Shown piece by piece: positions 6,490 to 13,415 of a DNA stretch of 14,771 nucleotides. The stretch spans positions 1-14,771 of the forward strand of contig CAZCUR010000061.1 in NCBI GenBank assembly GCA_964501815.1. The letters run 5' to 3'. The DNA is from Geothermobacter sp964501815 (GTDB lineage Bacteria > Desulfobacterota > Desulfuromonadia > Desulfuromonadales > Geothermobacteraceae). The translations under genes and the position numbers were made by a program. The stretch's first letter is position 1. Each line of letters opens with the position of its first letter. The notes under the pieces are model-generated. The model saw only the letters and a list, made by a program, of their open reading frames with translations. It did not search any database and had not been told where the DNA came from.

Positions 6490-7167
6490 TCAGCTCTCAT
6501 CCCCCAGAGCGATACGGCGCAGGGTTTCCACCCCGACCTCGTCGAGCAGCTTGCCCACCCGGCATTTGCGCTGCTGGTTGCGAAACCAGGTCACCAGCCG
6601 GTCGAGCATCGTCAGCGCCTGCTCCGCGTCGGGTACATGCTCGACGAGGCGCCGGGCCAGGCGCGGCGCAGCCCCGCCGTTGCCGCCGGCCATCAGATGC
6701 CACCCCTTCGGGGTGCCGATCAGGCCGAAATCCTTCAGGCAGACCTCGGCGCAGTCGTTGGCACAGCCGGACACCCCCATCTTGCACTTCCAGGGAAGTT
6801 CCATGCCGTGATAGCGACGGTCGACCTCAAGGCCGACCCCGACCGAGTCCTGCTGCCCGCGCTTGCACCAGTCGGTGCCCGGGCAGACCTTGACCGACCG
6901 CACGCACAAACCGAGCGGCGCGCCGGGAGTGATATCCAAATCGCGCCATACGGATTCGATATCCTGCTCTTTGATGCCGAGCAACGCGATGCGCTGGGCA
7001 CTGGTCAGCTTGATCTGGCCGGCCTGATATCTCTCCGCGACATCGGCGATTTTTCGCAGGACGTCGGGTGTGACAAGACCTGCCGGGGTGTGGGGGGCGA
7101 CGCCGTAACGTTCGCGGTCTCTCTGGATGATGGCGCCCAGTTCGGGGCGGTCCTTGCGTGGATTCAT
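6490..7167 (-). CDS. Small siroheme sulfite/nitrite reductase-like protein
   Basis: 225 residues, the size of the low-molecular-weight assimilatory-type sulfite reductases known from Desulfovibrio and methanogens. It contains the siroheme/4Fe-4S signature in two parts: CPGTDWC (C95, C101) and CANDC (C135, C139). A single ferredoxin-like half-domain precedes them, whereas ordinary SiR/NiR enzymes duplicate it. It would reduce sulfite or nitrite by six electrons, supplied by an external donor. The gene follows the rubredoxin/DUF2231 gene by 36 bases on the same strand, suggesting that protein as a possible donor. The start is uncertain: the ATG at 7167 is 14 bases from AAAGGAG (7188-7182), while a TTG at 7173 has the better 8-base spacing. 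True physiological activity is unknown; some homologues are annotated only as nitrite/sulfite reductase domain proteins. Confidence 0.85.
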   Translation of the reverse strand: MNPRKDRPELGAIIQRDRERYGVAPHTPAGLVTPDVLRKIADVAERYQAGQIKLTSAQRIALLGIKEQDIESVWRDLDITPGAPLGLCVRSVKVCPGTDWCKRGQQDSVGVGLEVDRRYHGMELPWKCKMGVSGCANDCAEVCLKDFGLIGTPKGWHLMAGGNGGAAPRLARRLVEHVPDAEQALTMLDRLVTWFRNQQRKCRVGKLLDEVGVETLRRIALGDES

Positions 7168-7181
7168 CGACAAGGCGGCTG

Positions 7182-7188
7182 CTCCTTT
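7182..7188 (-). promoter_or_regulatory. Ribosome binding site of the small reductase gene, start ambiguous
   Basis: AAAGGAG on the minus strand lies 8 bases from a TTG (7173) and 14 bases from the ATG (7167), in the same frame. Spacing favours TTG and codon choice favours ATG. Confidence 0.5.
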
Positions 7189-7203
7189 ACACAATCTTCG
7201 GTA

Positions 7204-7779
7204 TCAGCTGCGGTCCTTGGCACCGGAGCCGAACATCAGCTGGCCGCCGAGATAGCCCAGGGCGGCACTGGCGGCCAGCATGCCGGCCAGCAGAAACAGA
7301 TAAACAGGATAGAGACCCTCGCCACCGAACAGCCGCACCGAAAGGGCCGCAAGGCCGAGCAGGCCGAGCAGGACGGCAAGTATCATTTTGCGGTGAAAGA
7401 TGGGGGCCGAAACGCCGCCATGGAAACGTTTCCAGTCCCGGATGCCGGTGAGCAGGTTCAGAGGCACCACCGCGGTCACCAGGCCAACAAGCCAGACAAC
7501 CGCCTCGTCGAGCCCTCCCCGACCGAACAGCCAACCCGCGATCAGCAGGAAGAAGACCGACGGCATCAGGCCGTTGGGAAAATGGGCCAAAATCGGGTGC
7601 AGGTGATCGGCAATCGAGGCACCGGGACCGCTGACGGCAACCGGCTGGTCCACTTTTTCCCCTTCGGTTTCCACCACCAGTTCAAAACGGCTGCGGTCGG
7701 CACCGCAGACCGGGCAGACGGCCGGCGGTTCCTCACCTTCGTGAATGTAGCCGCAAACGGTGCAACGCCATTTTTTCAT
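7204..7779 (-). CDS. Rubredoxin-like domain fused to DUF2231 membrane protein
   Basis: 191 residues. The N-terminus is a compact rubredoxin-type iron site of the rubrerythrin kind: C6-x2-C9 (CTVCGY) and C22-x2-C25 (CPVCGA). After a short linker comes a DUF2231-type membrane domain, with the conserved HPILAHFP segment (H61, H66) and about four membrane helices (71-86, 92-112, 131-148, 155-178). It probably holds a one-electron Fe(Cys)4 centre at the cytoplasmic face of the membrane. The paired histidines could bind heme or another cofactor, which is inference. GGGAGG precedes the ATG. The small siroheme reductase follows 36 bases downstream, so the two probably form an operon delivering membrane-derived electrons to sulfite or nitrite. 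Confidence 0.85.
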   Translation of the reverse strand: MKKWRCTVCGYIHEGEEPPAVCPVCGADRSRFELVVETEGEKVDQPVAVSGPGASIADHLHPILAHFPNGLMPSVFFLLIAGWLFGRGGLDEAVVWLVGLVTAVVPLNLLTGIRDWKRFHGGVSAPIFHRKMILAVLLGLLGLAALSVRLFGGEGLYPVYLFLLAGMLAASAALGYLGGQLMFGSGAKDRS

Positions 7780-7853
7780 TGTTCCCTCCCGGGCTGAGCT
7801 GGCGAAACGGAGAAAGCTTAACCGCAGCGAGCCTGCCGGGCAAGCGTTTCATC

Positions 7854-7881
7854 TTGCGCCATGCAGGCAAAGCCCTATAAT
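7854..7881 (+). promoter_or_regulatory. Candidate sigma-70 promoter of the quinone oxidoreductase gene
   Basis: A perfect -10 TATAAT (7876-7881) lies 16 bases after TTGCGC (7854-7859). Start of transcription would be about 7888, ahead of AAGGAGG (7899-7905). The -35 is weak and the -10 strong. Confidence 0.55.
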
Positions 7882-7911
7882 CGGAACATCCCGTTGACAA
7901 GGAGGAGAGAG

Positions 7912-8910
7912 ATGAAAGCAGTTCTGATGGATGGCTTCGGCGGCGTCGAAGTCCTCAAGGTCGGTGAAGCCGACAAACCCGTCCCCAAACCGGACCAGGT
8001 CCTGGTCAAGGTTCACGCCACCTCGGTCAGCCGTCCCGACCTGGTACAACGCGAAGGCAAGTATCCGCCCCCACCGGGCGATTCCGAGATTCTCGGCCTC
8101 GAAGTGGCCGGTACCATCGAGGAAATCGGCAGCGAGGTGACCGGCTGGAAGGTCGGCGACCGGGTCATGTCGCTGGTCGGCGGTGGCGGCTACGCCGAAT
8201 ACGCCGTCGCCTACGGCTGTCACCTGATCCCGATTCCCGACAGCATGAGCTTTGAGGAAGCAGCCTGTGTGTGCGAGTCGTACATCACCGCCTGGCACAA
8301 TGTCTTCGTTCTGGGCCGCTTCAAAAACGGAGAGACCGCCATTTTTCACGGCGGCGGCGGCGGGGTCAACACCGCGGCGGTGCAGCTGGCCAGGGCCCTG
8401 ACCCCCGACAGCAAGCTGATCGTCACCACGCACCCGAACAAGGAAGCCGGGGTCAAAGCCCTCGGAGTCGACCTGACCATCGACTACACCACCACGCCCG
8501 ATTTTTCCGAGGTGGTCAAGGAATGGACCCTTGCCAACACCGGGCGCAAAGGGGTCAATGTCATTCTCGACCATGTCGGCGCCAAATACCTCAAGCCGAA
8601 CATGGACAGCCTCGACTACGCCGGCCGGCTCATCATCATCGGCGTCATCAGCGGCATCAAGGCCGAACTGAATCTGGCCCTGATGATGGTCAAGCGCCAG
8701 GAGATTATCGGCAGCGTGCTGCGCAGCCGCCCGGTGCCGGAAAAGGGTGAAATCGTGCGCGGCTTCACCGAACAGGCCCTGCCCGCCTTCGCCGACCGGC
8801 GCATCGTCCCCATCATCGAGAAGGTCTTTGACCTTGAGCAGGTGCAGGAGGCTCATCGGATGATGGAGGAAGACAAGCACTTCGGAAAGATCGTCCTCAA
8901 GGTGCGCTGA
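7912..8910 (+). CDS. PIG3-family NAD(P)H quinone oxidoreductase (zinc-independent MDR)
   Basis: 332 residues of the medium-chain dehydrogenase/reductase superfamily, quinone oxidoreductase branch. An N-terminal GroES-like domain begins MKAVLMDGFGG and includes SRPDLVQREGKYPPPPG, the PIG3-type segment. A Rossmann domain follows with HGGGGGVNTAAVQLA (in place of the usual GAAGGVG loop), the cofactor-binding turn. Zinc-binding residues of alcohol dehydrogenases are absent. It likely reduces quinones or other unsaturated carbonyls with NAD(P)H in the cytoplasm. The ATG at 7912 was chosen over an in-frame ATG at 7861 because AAGGAGG lies 6 bases before it and a TATAAT lies between the two. The shikimate kinase gene follows after 13 bases, so they share a transcript, although no pathway link is evident. 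Confidence 0.9.
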   Translation: MKAVLMDGFGGVEVLKVGEADKPVPKPDQVLVKVHATSVSRPDLVQREGKYPPPPGDSEILGLEVAGTIEEIGSEVTGWKVGDRVMSLVGGGGYAEYAVAYGCHLIPIPDSMSFEEAACVCESYITAWHNVFVLGRFKNGETAIFHGGGGGVNTAAVQLARALTPDSKLIVTTHPNKEAGVKALGVDLTIDYTTTPDFSEVVKEWTLANTGRKGVNVILDHVGAKYLKPNMDSLDYAGRLIIIGVISGIKAELNLALMMVKRQEIIGSVLRSRPVPEKGEIVRGFTEQALPAFADRRIVPIIEKVFDLEQVQEAHRMMEEDKHFGKIVLKVR

Positions 8911-8923
8911 GTCCGGTCGGCCC

Positions 8924-9430
8924 ATGGAGCGCGGTCACAACCTTGTCCTTATCGGCATGCCCGGTGCCGGCAAGAGCACCGTCGGTGTGGTGCTGGCCAA
9001 ACGCCTGGGCCTCGGCTTCGTTGACACCGACCTGCTCATCCAGATGCGCACCGGCAGGCGTCTGCAGCAGATCATTGACGAGGATGGGCTGCAGGCGTTC
9101 CGCGCCCTGGAAGAACAGACCGTGCTGGAATTCGATGTCTGCGACGCGGTCATCGCCACCGGCGGCTCGGTCGTCTACAGCGACAAGGCGATGAGACATC
9201 TGGCCGCCCTGGGCACCCTTGTCTATCTCGAGGTGCCGCTGACGGAGCTGGAGCAACGTCTGCACGACATGGAAAGCCGGGGGCTGGTCATCGACCCCGG
9301 CGCCACGCTGGCCGATTTGTACACCGAACGCACTCCTCTTTACCGTCGCTGGGCCGATATCAGCATCGATGAATCCGGTAAAAACCTGGAAGAGGTGGTG
9401 GAGGACATCTGCAAGGCCCTTGGCGCATGA
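8924..9430 (+). CDS. aroK: Shikimate kinase, divergent clade
   Basis: 168 residues, the usual size of a single-domain shikimate kinase (ATP + shikimate to shikimate 3-phosphate, step five of the chorismate pathway). Walker A is GMPGAGKST (11-19), the substrate and Mg segment is DTD (34-36), R60 lies in FRALEE, and ERTPLYRRWAD gives R136 as the conserved substrate arginine. Two motifs deviate: the usual GGG is GGS (80-82), and the lid lacks the common RPLL, reading SRGLVIDPGATLADLY. This may mark a distinct clade or altered specificity. It begins 13 bases after the oxidoreductase stop with a weak ribosome binding site (GGTCGG), suggesting coupling. A strong terminator follows. Confidence 0.82.
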   Translation: MERGHNLVLIGMPGAGKSTVGVVLAKRLGLGFVDTDLLIQMRTGRRLQQIIDEDGLQAFRALEEQTVLEFDVCDAVIATGGSVVYSDKAMRHLAALGTLVYLEVPLTELEQRLHDMESRGLVIDPGATLADLYTERTPLYRRWADISIDESGKNLEEVVEDICKALGA

Positions 9431-9449
9431 TTTTTTTCAGCACCACCGC

Positions 9450-9486
9450 AAAAGGCCGCCCCCGGTTCCCGGGAGGCGGCCTTTTT
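9450..9486 (+). terminator. Rho-independent terminator after the shikimate kinase gene
   Basis: AAAAGGCCGCC (9450-9460) pairs perfectly with GGCGGCCTTTT (9475-9485). An internal CCCGG/CCGGG stem closes a TTC loop, and a T-run ends at 9486. It lies between convergent genes and may also slow minus-strand transcripts. Confidence 0.9.
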
Positions 9487-9522
9487 ACTGACCAATATCG
9501 GCACCTTCAGTGCCCAATATGG

Positions 9523-10431
9523 TTACTTCAGAAAGGCAAGATTGCGGTAACGCCCCAGGGACTGCTGAAGCTCTTTTTTCAACCCTGACGGCATCTCCTG
9601 CTTGAGGGGCAAGGCAGCATCGATAAAGCTCTTTTCGATTGTGGCGGCCTGACTTCGCAGCGCCGCCGGGCTTTCCGGCTTTTGCTCATTCATCCGGTAG
9701 GCCCGCTGGCAAATTTGGAACAGACGGTCGTAACGGCTCTTCACGGCGGCATACCTGTCGGGCGCTTCTTTGAGTTTGTCCATGGCCAAGTCAATGGCAG
9801 CCCGAGACTTGGCAAGACGTGCCGTTTCGTGGTCCGGAATCGGCGGAGCGACAGCCCTGGCCGTGCCGGACTGTTTGTCCCAGGCGTCGGCGCGGTCGCG
9901 GGCCACCTTGACGTTCTGGTCGACACCCGATTTCAGACCGTACAGGGCCACGACAAAGTCACGATCGTAATCCCCGCCGAATTCAAGATCTTTGAGCAGA
10001 GTCACCCCGGAAACCACCAGAGCAATGAGGAGAATGGCGCAGGCGGCCCACCAGAGCCAGCGCCAGTCGCGCGGCTGTTTTTCGGCGCTTTCGGTGACAA
10101 TGACCGGGGCATAGGACGGTTTCGACCCGCCGAACTCGAACGCGAATCCGCCGCCGCGCGCCTTGCGCGCCGCCGGCTTGTCCTTCTGCACCCGGATGTA
10201 GTCCGGCCAGAGCGCACCGCAGCGAACACAGACGGTGGCTTCTTCCAGCACCGCACCGCATGTGGCGCAGTAAACCGGACCCTGTTTCGGATAGACCCGC
10301 AGGGTAAACGCTTCACGGCCGGCCCACACCTTGGCGCCGCACTCGGGACAGGAATGAAATCCACCGGATTCACTGACCTGTTCCAGGGCCAGTTCGAAAT
10401 CTGCGTGACATTTTGGACAGGAGCAATGCAT
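9523..10431 (-). CDS. Membrane-anchored double zinc-ribbon protein of unknown function
   Basis: 302 residues, not recognised as a named family. Two zinc ribbons lie at the N-terminus: C5-x2-C8 with C28-x2-C31 (a CPKC...CPEC finger like those called MJ0042-type), and C55-x2-C58 with C68-x2-C71. A basic linker (about 82-120) is followed by WRWLWWAACAILLIALVV, one membrane helix at about 124-146. The remaining 155 residues are charged and mostly helical, rich in Asp, Lys and Arg, and probably lie outside the cytoplasm. The ATG at 10431 is favoured over a GTG at 10440 because AAGGTG sits 8 bases ahead of it. It follows the pseudopilin gene by 41 bases on the same strand, so a role in a pilus-like or secretion apparatus is possible but unproven. 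Confidence 0.75.
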   Translation of the reverse strand: MHCSCPKCHADFELALEQVSESGGFHSCPECGAKVWAGREAFTLRVYPKQGPVYCATCGAVLEEATVCVRCGALWPDYIRVQKDKPAARKARGGGFAFEFGGSKPSYAPVIVTESAEKQPRDWRWLWWAACAILLIALVVSGVTLLKDLEFGGDYDRDFVVALYGLKSGVDQNVKVARDRADAWDKQSGTARAVAPPIPDHETARLAKSRAAIDLAMDKLKEAPDRYAAVKSRYDRLFQICQRAYRMNEQKPESPAALRSQAATIEKSFIDAALPLKQEMPSGLKKELQQSLGRYRNLAFLK

Positions 10432-10472
10432 CGTTCTCACACCTTGAAAAGGACCATGCGTCCCTGCGCTTT

Positions 10473-10937
10473 TCAGTATGTTTCCGCCTTGCCGACCCAG
10501 TTGCCGTCACCGGTCCGGACGACATCGTCCAGACTGGCCGGATCGGTAATATCCTGGGCACTGACCCCGTCGATTCCCAGACTGTACAGATCGTAGTCAC
10601 TGTTCAGGTCGTTGCCGAAGGCATCCTGCCGTACAGCGCCCGGGACCGCAACGGCGTATTGATAGGGGTTGCCCCAGGGGTCCTTGAGGCTGTCCCGGTT
10701 GATGACCGCGAGACTGGCGGGATAGGCATCGTTATCGAGAAAATAGGAGGTCAAATCTTTTTCGATGGCGCGGATATCCGCCGCCGCGCGGCCGACTTTG
10801 GCGCGCTCGGCAAAATGCTGGTAAGAGGGGATCATGATCGCCAGCAGCACCGCGAGGGTGGCGACGACCATGACCAGCTCAACAAGGGTAAAGCCGGATT
10901 GATCCTGCATCCGGAAAGCAAAAGTGTGTCTGTTCAT
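10473..10937 (-). CDS. GspG-like type II pseudopilin / type IV prepilin
   Basis: 154 residues. The class III prepilin leader is clear: a 15-residue leader ending in G15, then FTLVELVMVVATLAVLLAIM with F16 as +1 and E20 as +5. Processing by a PilD-type peptidase is expected, after which the hydrophobic helix packs into a fibre. The soluble part has KDPWGNPYQY (85-94), a hallmark of GspG major pseudopilins, and a C-terminal DLNSDYDLYSLGIDG stretch like their calcium loop. No other secretion or pilus gene is in the window. The ATG at 10937 places the leader correctly, although the frame stays open far upstream. A weak ribosome binding site (GGTTGGCA) precedes it. The zinc-ribbon gene is downstream in the same apparent operon, and a sigma-54-like promoter lies upstream. 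Confidence 0.88.
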   Translation of the reverse strand: MNRHTFAFRMQDQSGFTLVELVMVVATLAVLLAIMIPSYQHFAERAKVGRAAADIRAIEKDLTSYFLDNDAYPASLAVINRDSLKDPWGNPYQYAVAVPGAVRQDAFGNDLNSDYDLYSLGIDGVSAQDITDPASLDDVVRTGDGNWVGKAETY

Positions 10938-10952
10938 TGCCAACCAGCCTGT

Positions 10953-11004
10953 TTTACTTCGTAAAGCCTTCAGAGACGGCACCCGCGCCGCCGCTGAGTC
11001 AGCG
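10953..11004 (-). promoter_or_regulatory. Structured leader region of the pseudopilin gene
   Basis: Two perfect small dyads lie in the predicted 5' leader: CGCTGA-G-TCAGCG (10992-11004) and TTTAC-TTC-GTAAA (10953-10965), plus-strand notation. If transcription starts near 11034, both would be in the message. No known riboswitch consensus was recognised; the c-di-GMP GEMM core was looked for and not found. Confidence 0.3.
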
Positions 11005-11045
11005 TCATGAATAACTCTCCCGGTTACGCATGCCCCGTTAACAAA

Positions 11046-11062
11046 AGCAGAATATGTGCCAA
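11046..11062 (-). promoter_or_regulatory. Sigma-54-type promoter upstream of the pseudopilin gene
   Basis: Minus-strand TTGGCACATATTCTGCT matches the -24/-12 consensus TTGGCACGRNNNTTGCW at all fixed positions except three, and keeps the invariant GG and GC exactly ten bases apart. Expected start is about 11034, giving a leader of about 97 bases. Sigma-54 control is common for pilin genes in this group of bacteria. Confidence 0.5.
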
Positions 11063-11090
11063 ATGACAAGACTCCTCTGCGAAATGTCAT
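11063..11090. promoter_or_regulatory. Inverted repeat ATGACA-N16-TGTCAT, candidate activator or operator site
   Basis: ATGACA (11063-11068) and TGTCAT (11085-11090) are perfect complements with arm centres 22 bases apart, about two helical turns. The repeat abuts the -24 element of the sigma-54-like promoter and also precedes the divergent fusion gene at 11126. It could bind a dimeric regulator acting on either gene. Confidence 0.4.
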
Positions 11091-11125
11091 AAGGATGATA
11101 TTCTCTTTACCGGCCATCAGGTCTC

Positions 11126-13321
11126 ATGGCAGACAACCCTCAACCCCAACCCGGAAAAAACATGACTGTGAAAAAATCGCGCCTCATCCTTGTTGTCGTC
11201 ATCATCCTCGCCATCATCGCCTTTTTCGCCTTCGACCTGGGCCGCTTTTTCACCCTCGACTACCTCAAGGCGCAGCAGGCGGCCTTCGACGCCTACTATG
11301 CCGAGCATACCGTCCGCACCCTGGCCATCTACTTTGTCATCTACGTGCTGGTCACCGCCCTCTCCCTGCCCGGCGCCGCCGTCATGACCCTGGCCGGCGG
11401 GGCCCTGTTCGGCTTCTGGAGCGCCCTGTTCGTCGTCTCCTTTGCCAGCACCATCGGCGCGACCCTGGCGTTTGTCGTTTCCCGTTTTCTGCTGCGCGAC
11501 TGGGTGCAAAGCCGCTTCGGCGACAAACTTGGGGCCATCAACGCAGGCATCGAACGCGAAGGCGCCTTCTACCTCTTTTCCCTGCGCCTGGTGCCCCTGT
11601 TTCCCTTCTTTGTCATCAACCTGGTCATGGGACTGACGCCGATGAAGGTGCGCACCTTTTACTGGGTCAGCCAGGTCGGCATGCTTGCCGGCACCGCGGT
11701 CTACGTCAATGCCGGCACCCAGCTGGGGCGCATCGAGTCGGCCTCGGGCATCCTCTCCCCCGGGCTGCTCGTCTCCTTCGCCATCCTCGGGCTCTTCCCC
11801 CTGGTGGCGAAAAAGGGAATGGAATTCTACAAGGGCAAAAAGGTCATGGACCCGTGGCCGAAACCTGAGCGATTCGACTACAACGTCGTCGTCCTCGGTG
11901 CCGGCTCGGCCGGCCTGGTCACCAGCTACATCGCCGCGGCCGTCAAGGCCAAAGTCGCCCTGATCGAAAAACACAAGATGGGCGGCGACTGCCTCAATAC
12001 CGGTTGCGTGCCGAGCAAGGCCCTCATCCGCAGTGCCAAAATGCTCGGCTACGCCAGAAGGGCGAAAGAATTCGGCCTGAAGAAGATGGAGGCGGAATTC
12101 GACTTCGCCGAGGTGATGGAGCGGGTGCAGAACATCATCGCCAGGGTCGAACCGCACGACTCGGTGGAGCGCTACACCGAACTCGGCGTCGACTGCATCC
12201 AGGGCGAGGCCAAAATCACCTCCCCCTGGACCGTCGAGGTCGACGGCCGCACCCTGACCACCCGCGCCATCGTCGTCGCCACCGGCGCCGCTCCCTTCGT
12301 CCCGCCCATCGAAGGACTGGACCAGGTCGACTACCTCACCTCGGACAACCTCTGGCAGCTGCGCGAGCTGCCCAAACGCTTGGTGGTTCTGGGCGGCGGT
12401 CCCATCGGCTCGGAAATGACCCAGGCCTTTGCCCGTCTGGGCAGCCGTGTCACCCAGGTGGAAATGGCGCCGCGCATCATGGGACGCGAGGACCCGGATG
12501 TCTCCGAGTGCATCCGTCAGCGCTTTGAAGCCGAAGGCATTCAGGTTCTCACCGGCCATGCCGCCCGGCGCATCGAAAAGGACAAGGGTGAACAGGTGCT
12601 GGTCTGTGACCATGACGGACAAGAGGTCCGCATTCCCTTCGACCGCCTGCTGGTCGCCGTCGGCCGCCGGCCCAACGCCAGCGGCTTCGGCCTGGAAGAG
12701 CTGGGGGTGCGCCTGACCGAGCGCGGCAACATCGAGGTCGACCCCTTTTTGCGCACCAACATTCCGACCATCTTCTGCGCCGGCGATGTCGCCGGCCCTT
12801 ACCAGTTCACCCATACGGCCGGGCACCAGGCCTGGTACGCGGCGGTCAACGCCCTGTTCGGCGACCTCAGGAAGTTCAAGGTCGACTATCGGGTCATCCC
12901 CTGGTGCACCTTCACCGACCCTGAGGTCGCGCGCGTCGGGCTGAACGAAACCGAGGCCGAACAGCAGGGTATCGCCTTCGAGGTCACCCGCTACGGCCTC
13001 GACGACCTCGACCGGGCCATCGCCGATTCCGAAGATCACGGCTGGGTCAAGGTGCTCACCCGCAAGGGCAGCGACAAGATTCTCGGCGTCACCATCGTCG
13101 GTCCCCATGCCGGCGACCTGCTCGCCGAATACGTGCTGGCCATGAAGCACGGTCTGGGGCTGAACAAGATCCTCGGCACCATCCACATCTACCCGACCCT
13201 GGCCGAAGCCAACAAGATGGCCGCCGGGCAATGGAAAAAGGAGCACGCGCCGCGGGGCCTGCTGCGCTGGATCGAAAAGTACCATCGCTGGCGGCGGGGT
13301 AAAACCGGTTCCAGGCGGTGA
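11126..13321 (+). CDS. TVP38/VTT membrane domain fused to MerA/LPD-type FAD disulfide oxidoreductase
   Basis: 731 residues. Residues about 15-235 form a TVP38/TMEM64 (VTT, DedA-related) membrane domain with several helices and the LSLPGAAVMTLAGGALFG segment. From about 252 it is a class I pyridine nucleotide-disulfide oxidoreductase: FAD-binding GAGSAG (258-263), redox disulfide C289/C294 in GGDCLNTGCVPSKAL, NAD(P)-binding GGGPIG (423-428), second FAD motif TIFCAGDV, and a dimerisation domain ending HIYPTLAEANK. The position of the catalytic His in lipoamide dehydrogenase is Tyr here (Y689, with E694 retained). No MerA-type C-terminal Cys pair or heavy-metal domain is present. It likely passes electrons from NAD(P)H to an unknown membrane-associated acceptor. 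The start may alternatively be ATG 11162; neither has a strong ribosome binding site. Confidence 0.9.
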   Translation: MADNPQPQPGKNMTVKKSRLILVVVIILAIIAFFAFDLGRFFTLDYLKAQQAAFDAYYAEHTVRTLAIYFVIYVLVTALSLPGAAVMTLAGGALFGFWSALFVVSFASTIGATLAFVVSRFLLRDWVQSRFGDKLGAINAGIEREGAFYLFSLRLVPLFPFFVINLVMGLTPMKVRTFYWVSQVGMLAGTAVYVNAGTQLGRIESASGILSPGLLVSFAILGLFPLVAKKGMEFYKGKKVMDPWPKPERFDYNVVVLGAGSAGLVTSYIAAAVKAKVALIEKHKMGGDCLNTGCVPSKALIRSAKMLGYARRAKEFGLKKMEAEFDFAEVMERVQNIIARVEPHDSVERYTELGVDCIQGEAKITSPWTVEVDGRTLTTRAIVVATGAAPFVPPIEGLDQVDYLTSDNLWQLRELPKRLVVLGGGPIGSEMTQAFARLGSRVTQVEMAPRIMGREDPDVSECIRQRFEAEGIQVLTGHAARRIEKDKGEQVLVCDHDGQEVRIPFDRLLVAVGRRPNASGFGLEELGVRLTERGNIEVDPFLRTNIPTIFCAGDVAGPYQFTHTAGHQAWYAAVNALFGDLRKFKVDYRVIPWCTFTDPEVARVGLNETEAEQQGIAFEVTRYGLDDLDRAIADSEDHGWVKVLTRKGSDKILGVTIVGPHAGDLLAEYVLAMKHGLGLNKILGTIHIYPTLAEANKMAAGQWKKEHAPRGLLRWIEKYHRWRRGKTGSRR

Positions 13322-13381
13322 GACCTGCGATTTTCAAGCTCCGGTTGCGTCCCCTGGCCCCCTGCCGCGCTGGAAAGCGGT

Positions 13382-13409
13382 TTGACATTCAGGGTCGACG
13401 GGGCAGAAT
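13382..13409 (+). promoter_or_regulatory. Candidate promoter, possibly leaderless
   Basis: A perfect TTGACA (13382-13387) is followed after 16 bases by CAGAAT (13404-13409). Transcription would begin near the ATG at 13416, which has no good Shine-Dalgarno (GGGGA only two bases away), so the message could be leaderless. The -10 is 4 of 6. Confidence 0.35.
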
Positions 13410-13415
13410 GGGGAC

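Noticed and set aside
10938..11034. c-di-GMP (GEMM) riboswitch in the pseudopilin leader
   Set aside because: The conserved CGCAAAGCC core and the paired GG elements could not be found; only two short unrelated dyads are present.
10938..11117. In-frame upstream extension of the pseudopilin by 60 codons
   Set aside because: The prepilin cleavage site must be near the N-terminus; the extension would put it at residue 75 and would cover the sigma-54-like promoter.
11117..13285. Long minus-strand open frame opposite the VTT/oxidoreductase fusion
   Set aside because: Its translation is very rich in Gly, Asp, Val and Gln with no motif, and lies entirely over a gene with complete FAD and NAD motifs. 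It is a codon-bias artefact.
11870..13321. Calling the flavoprotein domain mercuric reductase (merA)
   Set aside because: The C-terminal vicinal cysteines and N-terminal metal-binding domain of MerA are missing, and no mer genes are nearby.
13365..13383. Terminator after the fusion gene
   Set aside because: The hairpin CGCT-GGAA-AGCG has only four base pairs and is followed by just three T, and it overlaps the TTGACA element; too weak to call.
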